Source: an uncultured Phascolarctobacterium sp.
GTDB lineage: Bacteria > Bacillota > Negativicutes > Acidaminococcales > Acidaminococcaceae
Assembly: GCA_945949475.1 (NCBI GenBank)
Contig: CAMFET010000001.1
Span: forward strand, 1-41,570
Reading direction: 5' to 3'
Length of the DNA: 41,570 bases
Shown here: positions 1-5,159 of the stretch, piece after piece
Layout: each line of letters opens with the position of its first letter
How positions within the stretch are numbered: position 1 is the first letter of the stretch
Program-made: the position numbers and the translations under genes
The notes under the pieces: model-generated
Databases searched by the model: none
What the model saw: only the letters and a program-made list of their open reading frames with translations
What the model was told of the DNA's origin: nothing

Positions 1-44
1 CGACAACTGTTGCTGAGGTTGATGCTGTTACTCTCAACCTCTAA
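1..44 (+). CDS. C-terminal tail of an upstream ORF (partial)
   Basis: From base 3 a frame stays open to TAA at 42-44 and would end ...AEVDAVTLNL. Only 13 codons are visible, so no family can be assigned. If the genome is circularly permuted this would be the end of a tail-fibre or post-fibre gene. If this is a prophage edge it could be a host gene. Its last codons overlap an inverted repeat (15-41). Confidence 0.25.
   Translation, partial: TTVAEVDAVTLNL
15..41. repeat. 8-bp inverted repeat, possible att core
   Basis: GAGGTTGA (15-22) and TCAACCTC (34-41) are perfect inverted repeats separated by 11 nt. No T-run follows, so it is not a typical terminator. It lies about 150 bp beyond the 3' end of the tyrosine integrase and next to arm-like repeats, which fits the inverted core sites of a tyrosine recombinase. 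The functional assignment is inference. Confidence 0.35.
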
Positions 45-100
45 AACGGCTCAAACCCTTGCTGTGACGGCGTTTGGGGCACATCAGACCGATGCTGGCC

Positions 101-191
101 AACGTGTAACACGTTAGCAACATCAAATCCCTCGATGCAGCAAGGCTTAACAGCGCCAGCGCCTACCGGATAAGCAACACGTTAGCAACAC
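101..191. repeat. Paired direct repeats, candidate integrase arm sites
   Basis: The 15-mer AACACGTTAGCAACA occurs at 108-122 and 176-190. Each copy consists of two GCAACAC-like heptamers 11 bp apart: 106-112 with 117-123, and 174-180 with 185-191. The first copy also overlaps a palindrome, AACGTGTAACACGTT (101-115). Paired direct repeats one helical turn apart beside int are the usual arrangement for arm-type sites bound by the N-terminal domain of a tyrosine integrase. Confidence 0.45.
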
Positions 192-194
192 AGC

Positions 195-1241
195 CTATAT
201 CATATCAATAGCTTTTTTAAGCTCGTGCAGCGACTTGTGCGTGTATACGCCTTTGGTTATACCTTGACTGGCATGGCCTAAAATACGCTTGACGGCCGTC
301 TCATTAGCTCCGGCGTTGTCGAGCATCGTTGCGCACGTATGGCGGCACTCATGCGGCGTGTGATGGCAGCTTGTCGCGTCCATGACGTTGTCAAAACGCG
401 TCCTAAAGCGATGATAGGACAGAGCAGCGCCATCATCTACCGTGATGAGGGTTTTGCCAGGCTTATCCATCCACAGCTTAAAGTAGGGCAGCGCCTTGCG
501 GCTGATTGGTACAGCCCTGTTACGGCCAGCTTCGGTCTTGCTGTCGCGTATGATGTAATAGCGCTGCTTTAGCTTGACATCAGATTTGAGGACGGACAAA
601 AACTCGCTCGTCCTCGGTCCGCCATATATCATCATCACAACAGCCTGCGCCCAGCAGGACAACGGCTCATCGCTCTCCGCCAACTTTTTAACGCGGTTGA
701 GCTGACGTGTATTAAATGGCTTTTTTGGATATTTAGTCACCTTTTTGTCGATGTCGACAAAACGTGAGGCATCTGCTGTTGCCGGGATAATCTCGTATTT
801 GATGGCGTATGTGTAGAGGTTGTGCATGAGCTGCCTACATTTCTTCTGGCTGGCGTATCCGATGCCGGCAACACTCATATCATGGATGATGGTCTGCAGG
901 TCCTGCAGGCGCAGCTTAACAAATTTGACGGCGTGGACAGCCAGGCAATGTCGATATGCTGCATCGTAGTTAGCACGTGTGCTTTTGGCGATTTTAGGGT
1001 AATGCTCGGTAGACCAGAGCCGGAAGACTTCAGCAAACGTTATCTCGGAGGCGTTAAATAATGATGGATCTCGATTATACGCAACAAGGTATGCGAGCGC
1101 CGCCTCGTAGCTCTCGAAATATCCGACAGGCTTTTGCTTGCCGCCGATATACTTTTTAGCAACGTAGGGCTTGCGGCGGCGTTTGTCGCCATAATAACTG
1201 ATGCTGCCAAAGCCGTTTGGCAATTTTAATCGTTTTTGCAA
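195..1241 (-). CDS. int: Tyrosine-family phage integrase
   Basis: Site-specific recombinase of the phage/Tn916 integrase type, 348 aa. The basic N-terminus (about 1-45) resembles an arm-type DNA-binding domain, about 65-165 a core-binding SAM-like domain, and 180-348 the catalytic domain. Visible catalytic residues with this start are R210 (GGPRTSE), H297-x-x-R300 (HECRH), H323 (GHAS) and nucleophile Y333 (YTH). I chose TTG at 1241 because an AAGGAG lies 7 nt upstream; the GTG at 1250 directly abuts that Shine-Dalgarno. It is divergent from the holin across about 55 bp. A second, unrelated integrase lies at 5160-7178, so which one integrates this phage is open. Confidence 0.93.
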   Translation of the reverse strand: MQKRLKLPNGFGSISYYGDKRRRKPYVAKKYIGGKQKPVGYFESYEAALAYLVAYNRDPSLFNASEITFAEVFRLWSTEHYPKIAKSTRANYDAAYRHCLAVHAVKFVKLRLQDLQTIIHDMSVAGIGYASQKKCRQLMHNLYTYAIKYEIIPATADASRFVDIDKKVTKYPKKPFNTRQLNRVKKLAESDEPLSCWAQAVVMMIYGGPRTSEFLSVLKSDVKLKQRYYIIRDSKTEAGRNRAVPISRKALPYFKLWMDKPGKTLITVDDGAALSYHRFRTRFDNVMDATSCHHTPHECRHTCATMLDNAGANETAVKRILGHASQGITKGVYTHKSLHELKKAIDMI

Positions 1242-1297
1242 ATTAATCACTCCTTATAATATATTGCTTATTATTATAAGGGTACGGGAGGGACAGA

Positions 1298-1810
1298 ATG
1301 AATTACAAATTATTTTTCGATTCAGCGATAGCTGCAGGCAAAACCTTGTATACCGGCTGGAGCTATAAGGCAGCCGCAACCGCTATCATGGTACTGCTGC
1401 TGCATAAGCACGCAATTTTGTTTTACGCATTTAGCCTGCTGGTGTTTGTCGACTGTTTTACCAAGTGGGTTGCCATCAGCTATGCTTATCTCAAATCGCA
1501 GGGCGTGGCCGACCCAGGCTTTTTGAAATCCGTCATCGGCATCAAGCGCGCCCGCGAGGCCGGGGAAATCAAAAGCGAAGTTATGAAGCATCGTTTTTTG
1601 GGAAAGATTGCAGTATACCTTGTCTGTGTGATGGCCGCTGCTACAGCTGACCTTATCATGGTGGAACTGTCTAAACCGGCATGGGCTGTGAGTACAATCA
1701 TAGGTTATCTGACAGCCACCGAGCTGCTGAGCATCATAGAGAACCTTAACGCTGCTGGTGTAGAGGCTGTGCAAGGCTTGATTGATACCATTAAGAAAAA
1801 ACGTATCTAA
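1298..1810 (+). CDS. Phage holin (toxin-secretion/phage-lysis type)
   Basis: 170-aa membrane protein with hydrophobic stretches at about residues 22-55, 100-120 and 127-147 and a basic tail (DTIKKKRI). Layout and length fit the phage_holin_4 (TcdE-like) group, which makes inner-membrane lesions that release or activate the endolysin. A GGGAGGG Shine-Dalgarno precedes the ATG. It is the first gene of the lysis cassette, followed by amidase and spanin-like genes. The family assignment rests on topology, length and context. Confidence 0.8.
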   Translation: MNYKLFFDSAIAAGKTLYTGWSYKAAATAIMVLLLHKHAILFYAFSLLVFVDCFTKWVAISYAYLKSQGVADPGFLKSVIGIKRAREAGEIKSEVMKHRFLGKIAVYLVCVMAAATADLIMVELSKPAWAVSTIIGYLTATELLSIIENLNAAGVEAVQGLIDTIKKKRI

Positions 1811-1857
1811 AAAATATACTTGCGGAAATCCGCCGAAAAATGTAAGTACAATTAAAA

Positions 1858-1896
1858 CGGCCAGTGAGCAGCTCAAATTTAGCTGTTCACTGGCCG
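1858..1896 (+). promoter_or_regulatory. Long hairpin ahead of the amidase gene
   Basis: CGGCCAGTGAGCAGCT (1858-1873) pairs with 1881-1896 over 16 bp with a single G-U pair and a 7-nt loop. No T-run follows, so it is not a terminator. The amidase Shine-Dalgarno (AAAGGAG) starts 2 nt after the stem and the ATG is at 1916. A role in mRNA stability, processing or translational tuning of the endolysin is plausible but inferred. Confidence 0.6.
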
Positions 1897-1915
1897 GAAA
1901 GGAGCTGATTAATTT

Positions 1916-2467
1916 ATGAGAGTATTTTTAAACCCCGGACATCATCCTGGCATTGACCCCGGCGCTGTCAATCGTGGCTATGGCGTTACCGAAGCTGATA
2001 TAGCGCGTGATGTAGGCGCGCTGGTAGGCAGCTATCTGACGGCCGCCGGCTGTGAGGTCAAGACCGTACAGAGCAACAATCTTGCCGGCGAGGACCCCGA
2101 TTATACTAACGTATGCCTCAGCGCCAACACCTGGCCGGCTGATATATTTGTCAGCCTGCACTGTAATGCTGCTGCTCCTGCAGCACAGGGCACTGAGGTG
2201 CTCGTGTATGACAAGTGGAGCACTGCTGATACGCTGGCAGGCTGCATCCTGCATCAAATCACTGGCAGCTTAGGCACAGTAGACAGAGGCGTCAAGGCTC
2301 GTCCCGGTCTCATCGTCCTTAACTCCACCCACATGCCTGCTGTCCTCGTCGAGATGGGATTTATTACCAACGATGCTGATTGCCGGATGCTGATTAACCA
2401 GCAGGACGAGCTGGCTCGTGCCATCGCACGCGGCATCACCGATTACATCACGGAGAGGGGAGAGTGA
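1916..2467 (+). CDS. Endolysin, N-acetylmuramoyl-L-alanine amidase (Amidase_3)
   Basis: 183-aa single-domain enzyme that cleaves the amide bond between MurNAc and L-Ala in peptidoglycan during lysis. Amidase_3 landmarks are visible: NPGHH with zinc ligand H9, E26, H82 in SLHCN, and catalytic E146 in VEMGFI. There is no signal peptide and no cell-wall-binding domain, which is typical of endolysins that need a holin and act on the thin wall of diderm hosts. The strong Shine-Dalgarno follows a 16-bp hairpin. The stop codon overlaps the start region of the spanin-like genes. Confidence 0.93.
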   Translation: MRVFLNPGHHPGIDPGAVNRGYGVTEADIARDVGALVGSYLTAAGCEVKTVQSNNLAGEDPDYTNVCLSANTWPADIFVSLHCNAAAPAAQGTEVLVYDKWSTADTLAGCILHQITGSLGTVDRGVKARPGLIVLNSTHMPAVLVEMGFITNDADCRMLINQQDELARAIARGITDYITERGE

Positions 2468-2468
2468 C

Positions 2469-2864
2469 ATGCATGCCAAAGGACAGCGCGAGGTTAAGGT
2501 TATCGCTTATGCTCTCATTATCGCTGGCCTTATCTGTCTTGCCGGGCTATTGCTCAGCGGCGGATGCGGCCGTAGCGGCTCCCCGGCAGGAGATAATGGT
2601 GAGCGTGCCGCTCAGCAGGTTAACCGAGCTGCAGAGCTTAATCAACAGGCAGGAGCAGCAGTTAAATCGGCTGCAGGAGCTGTTGGGCGGGCAGAGCAGC
2701 ACGCTGACAGAGCAGAGCAGCTCAATCAGTCAGCTCAGGCAGGAGCTGCAGACTGCCAAAAGCTCGTTGAGCAAATCAGATCAGATAATCGACGAGCAAA
2801 ACAAATCATTGACGAGCTTATCAGCAACGCTCAAGCAGGAGCAGCGCAGGACGCGGCGCATTGA
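2469..2864 (+). CDS. Spanin-like protein A (N-terminal TM, coiled coil), overlapping gene
   Basis: 131 aa: a short basic N-terminus, one hydrophobic helix (about 10-30) ending in LLLSGGC, then an Ala/Gln/Glu-rich, coiled-coil-like region to the end. This is the layout of an i-spanin (Rz-like), or of an o-spanin lipoprotein if the cysteine is a loose lipobox. ATG 2469 lies 6 nt after a GGGGAG Shine-Dalgarno. The whole gene overlaps the next one in another frame, as Rz and Rz1 do in lambda. Spanins fuse the inner and outer membranes in the last step of lysis, so they imply an outer membrane. The role is inferred from architecture and position. Confidence 0.65.
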   Translation: MHAKGQREVKVIAYALIIAGLICLAGLLLSGGCGRSGSPAGDNGERAAQQVNRAAELNQQAGAAVKSAAGAVGRAEQHADRAEQLNQSAQAGAADCQKLVEQIRSDNRRAKQIIDELISNAQAGAAQDAAH

Positions 2865-2928
2865 GCGTCAGCGCCTATTATGGCAGGCGGTTGCCGGCGG
2901 CGCTGTTGTGTACGCTTTAACCAAATAA
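2473..2928 (+). CDS. Spanin-like protein B (signal peptide, coiled coil, C-terminal TM)
   Basis: 151 aa in the +1 frame relative to protein A. It has an N-terminal signal sequence (about 6-27, with a Cys in PGYCSA), a Gln/Leu/Ser-rich, coiled-coil-like region (about 45-125), a cluster of arginines, then a short hydrophobic C-terminus (about 131-148). A secreted N-terminus with a C-terminal membrane segment recalls unimolecular spanins such as T1 gp11, although the Tyr before the Cys is atypical for a lipobox. Starts at GTG 2464 or ATG 2473 share the upstream Shine-Dalgarno. Both overlapping frames look protein-like, which argues that both are real. Confidence 0.62.
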   Translation: MPKDSARLRLSLMLSLSLALSVLPGYCSAADAAVAAPRQEIMVSVPLSRLTELQSLINRQEQQLNRLQELLGGQSSTLTEQSSSISQLRQELQTAKSSLSKSDQIIDEQNKSLTSLSATLKQEQRRTRRIERQRLLWQAVAGGAVVYALTK

Positions 2929-2935
2929 TCAGATG

Positions 2936-2969
2936 TTACCCATGGGCTTCGGCTCGTGGGTAATTTTTT
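2936..2969 (+). terminator. Intrinsic terminator with UUCG tetraloop
   Basis: TTACCCA (2936-2942) pairs with TGGGTAA (2957-2963). The stem continues through wobble pairs to a C(TTCG)G tetraloop at 2947-2952, and six T's follow (2964-2969). It closes the lysis cassette and insulates it from the accessory promoter about 30 bp downstream. Confidence 0.85.
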
Positions 2970-2998
2970 ATAATTTTTTCGGGATTTTTCAAAATAAG

Positions 2999-3030
2999 TC
3001 ATTGACGTATAAGTCAATGAATGGTATAAT
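2999..3030 (+). promoter_or_regulatory. Sigma-70-type promoter with overlapping operator
   Basis: The -35 is TTGACG (3002-3007), the spacer 17 bp, and the -10 TATAAT (3025-3030). A perfect inverted repeat, TCATTGAC (2999-3006), 6-nt spacer, GTCAATGA (3013-3020), covers the -35 and spacer, so a dimeric repressor bound there would block polymerase. The nearest candidate repressor is the small HTH protein at the end of this operon (4874-5062). The promoter is strong by consensus; the regulator is inferred. Confidence 0.8.
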
Positions 3031-3101
3031 ATAATCAAGGTAAGGGTAAGACTTAAGATAAAGAAATAAAAACAAGCGTTAAAAATTAGGAGGAAAACAC
3101 C

Positions 3102-3302
3102 ATGAAAATTATCAACACTTCAAACAACAAGGTATTAGCTAACATCATCACCAACCACCGCATGAGCATCGAAGAAGCTCTTGAGCTTGTAGGATACGAT
3201 CTGAGCCAATGTGATGACGACGGCGCTTACATCGACGATGACGGCGAACAATTCTGGATTGAGGATTGCGAAGAAGTCGAAGATGAGGACGAAGAAGAAT
3301 AA
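3102..3302 (+). CDS. Small, highly acidic protein
   Basis: 66 aa, not assigned to a family. The first 30 residues are mixed and can form helices; from about residue 37 it is dominated by Asp and Glu and ends EDEDEEE. It is the first gene after the promoter at 3002-3030, with an AGGAGG Shine-Dalgarno, so it should be made early and well. Very acidic small phage proteins are sometimes DNA mimics (Ocr, some anti-CRISPRs). Here that is only a suggestion from composition and position. Confidence 0.75.
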   Translation: MKIINTSNNKVLANIITNHRMSIEEALELVGYDLSQCDDDGAYIDDDGEQFWIEDCEEVEDEDEEE

Positions 3303-3315
3303 AAAGGTGATTGAA

Positions 3316-3891
3316 ATGCCAGAGAAAGGAACATCAACGCTGAGAATGCGCGTGTGTCGGCAATGCGGAACTGAATTTACAGGCGGGCCACGCGCCTGGT
3401 ATTGTCCGGCCTGCAGGAGAGAACGCAAGCTTGAACATGATAGGCTTGCTAAGCAGCGTGAGCGCAGCGGCCGTAGCCGTCGCCTAGGCAGCACGAGTCA
3501 ATGTGAAATTTGCGGCAAGGACTACATAGTCAATTCCGCGAACCAGAGATACTGCCCTGACTGCGCTCCAGAACGGTACAAGGAAGTTGACCGGGAGCAG
3601 AGCCGCGGGTTGCTGCAGCGGGCGATTGATGCATATGGCGAAGAATATTTAGCGGGACACCTGAAGCGTAAGCGAGAAGCTTACCGGAGGGAAAATGAAA
3701 ATAAACGCATCTGCCCGATGTGTGGCGAAACCGTACCTTTTGGCGAAAAAAAGTTTTGCTCAGGCCAATGTAAAAACGCGGCAGAGCGGTACGCTTATAG
3801 CAAATACTCGTATAAGGTCGGCAGGAAAAAAACAGAACCGAATCTGGCGGATTATAAAAAAGGAGGGCGTTTATATGATAAAAAGAGCTGA
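3316..3891 (+). CDS. Zinc-ribbon protein with three Cys clusters
   Basis: 191 aa. Three Cys4-type zinc motifs are visible: CRQC...CPAC near the N-terminus, CEIC...CPDC in the middle, and CPMC...CSGQC near the C-terminus, linked by Arg/Lys/Glu-rich segments that suggest nucleic-acid binding. ATG 3316 follows AAAGGTGA at good spacing; the same frame is open further upstream, but that part overlaps the acidic gene in another frame. The end overlaps the start of the AP2 gene. Function is unknown; many phages carry such proteins in accessory operons. Confidence 0.75.
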   Translation: MPEKGTSTLRMRVCRQCGTEFTGGPRAWYCPACRRERKLEHDRLAKQRERSGRSRRLGSTSQCEICGKDYIVNSANQRYCPDCAPERYKEVDREQSRGLLQRAIDAYGEEYLAGHLKRKREAYRRENENKRICPMCGETVPFGEKKFCSGQCKNAAERYAYSKYSYKVGRKKTEPNLADYKKGGRLYDKKS

Positions 3892-4870
3892 TGTTATCAA
3901 AAAATACGCCGCTCTCCGGCGCACAATGCTTGAGTCTTACCAATCAGCTCCAGAAACATATAGTGAGGCTGCGGCGGCGATGGACAAGCTCCTAGACATT
4001 TGCCAAAAGCGTACTGACGCTGAGCTTGTAAAGCAGGCTATCTATTATCAAGATATAATCATTGATTGCGAGCGGCAGATGCCCTTGCCGTCGGAACCAG
4101 ACGGCCGCACTGCTGGAATTTACAAGGTGCATCGGTATACCATGCAGGAATACAACGAAGCACGCGACAATCTGCAAATTTTGTGCGGAAATAACGTAAA
4201 GGTTGGCGATGTATTTGGGGAGTGGACGGTACTTAGAAATCTGCCAGATAATATATATGTATTATGTCGGTGCAGCTGCGGGAAAGAACGTCCGGTAAGT
4301 AAATATACCCTGCTTACTGGGAAGAGCGTATCATGTGGGCATACCAGAGTAATTAATAACCTAAAACGGAGGAGAGCAGAATTTATCGGGAAGACGTTTA
4401 ATGAGTGGACAGTGCTTGATGTTTTCCCTGGACGGGAAGCACTTTGCCGGTGCAGCTGCGGCACTGTAAAAAAGATGTTTTTATCTACTGTTATATCCGG
4501 GCGTTCCAAGTCATGTGGATGCAAGCGGAACGCAGGACATGAGCAGGAGTCAGAACAAGCTATGGCTGCCGGGCGTGCTTATAAAGAAGCGTTTACCGCA
4601 GAGGGACTTAATGTAATGTATCTTGGCAAAAAAGTAAATAAAAACTCATCTACCGGAATAACCGGAGTTGGAATCTACCGCAACAAGAGGATCGGTGAGG
4701 AGCTGTATCGAGCCTACATTGTAGTCCAGCGTAAACAAATTGCGCTTGGGCTCTACCGCGATATAAATGATGCCATCGCCGCCAGAAAGGCAGCGGAAGA
4801 AAAATATTTTGAGCCGTTGCAAAAGCAAGTTGACGAGCTTAAGAAAAAGCTAAAACATAAGGAGGACTAA
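3875..4870 (+). CDS. AP2-domain protein with duplicated CRCSCG modules
   Basis: 331 aa. After an N-terminal helical region come two copies of one module (about 110-156 and 170-216), each running from a [GK]xxFxEWTVL motif through CRCSCG to a closing SCG[HC]. Residues about 254-312 match an AP2/ERF-like DNA-binding domain (STGITGV...YRAYI...LGLYRDINDAIAARKAAE). A Lys/Glu-rich helix ends the protein. AP2 domains are common in phage homing nucleases and DNA-binding proteins, but I see no HNH or GIY-YIG catalytic motif. ATG 3875 follows AGGAGG and overlaps the upstream gene. DNA binding is likely; the role is unknown. Confidence 0.78.
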   Translation: MIKRADVIKKYAALRRTMLESYQSAPETYSEAAAAMDKLLDICQKRTDAELVKQAIYYQDIIIDCERQMPLPSEPDGRTAGIYKVHRYTMQEYNEARDNLQILCGNNVKVGDVFGEWTVLRNLPDNIYVLCRCSCGKERPVSKYTLLTGKSVSCGHTRVINNLKRRRAEFIGKTFNEWTVLDVFPGREALCRCSCGTVKKMFLSTVISGRSKSCGCKRNAGHEQESEQAMAAGRAYKEAFTAEGLNVMYLGKKVNKNSSTGITGVGIYRNKRIGEELYRAYIVVQRKQIALGLYRDINDAIAARKAAEEKYFEPLQKQVDELKKKLKHKED

Positions 4871-4873
4871 AAA

Positions 4874-5062
4874 ATGACTGATAACATTAACCCTATTAAG
4901 GCGGCCCGAACAGCTGCTGGTTACACCCAGCAGCAGCTCAGCGACCTGCTGGATATCCCGCTGATGACGTTGAGTCAATGGGAAACAGGCAAACGCAATC
5001 CTCCGGCGTATGTTAAAAAAATGCTTTTCGCGATTCTGAAGCACCCGGAAATTTTAAAATAA
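4874..5062 (+). CDS. Small XRE-family HTH regulator
   Basis: 62 aa, almost entirely a Cro/CI-type helix-turn-helix: about residues 7-50, with TQQQLSDLLDIPLMTLSQWETGKR as the HTH core (recognition helix around MTLSQWE). AAGGAGG precedes the ATG by 6 nt, and the gene starts 3 nt after the AP2 gene ends. As the last gene of an operon whose promoter carries a perfect operator, it is the natural candidate for autorepression, the arrangement seen for Aca proteins in anti-CRISPR operons. That role is inferred. Confidence 0.85.
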   Translation: MTDNINPIKAARTAAGYTQQQLSDLLDIPLMTLSQWETGKRNPPAYVKKMLFAILKHPEILK

Positions 5063-5071
5063 CGCATAAAA

Positions 5072-5102
5072 AAAGAGGCTCTGCTGATAGCAGGGCCTCT
5101 TT
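5072..5102. terminator. Bidirectional intrinsic terminator
   Basis: A 14-bp stem (5072-5085 with 5089-5102, one wobble) with a 3-nt loop. On the minus strand it is followed by seven T's (A-run 5068-5074), making it a strong terminator for the recombinase gene. On the plus strand the T-run is only three bases, so it may also end the accessory operon less efficiently. Confidence 0.82.
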
Positions 5103-5111
5103 GGCATGGGG

Positions 5112-5134
5112 GCGATGTGGGGATGTCACATCGC
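5112..5134. repeat. Inverted repeat downstream of the serine recombinase
   Basis: GCGATGTG (5112-5119) and CACATCGC (5127-5134) are a perfect 8-bp inverted repeat with a 7-nt spacer, followed by TTTT. It lies 26 bp beyond the 3' end of the large serine recombinase. It could be a second weak terminator, or the symmetric arms of a serine-integrase attP, which usually lies next to the gene. Confidence 0.4.
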
Positions 5135-5159
5135 TTTTCGAAGTGATTTTATTATATAT

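Noticed and set aside
1298..1876. 184-codon minus-strand ORF opposite the holin
   Set aside because: Shadow frame; the plus-strand holin has Shine-Dalgarno, topology and context.
3211..3315. Longer N-terminus for the zinc-ribbon protein
   Set aside because: It would overlap the acidic gene in another frame; ATG 3316 has its own Shine-Dalgarno.
3875..4870. HNH or GIY-YIG homing endonuclease
   Set aside because: Only AP2-like and Cys modules are visible; no nuclease motif found.
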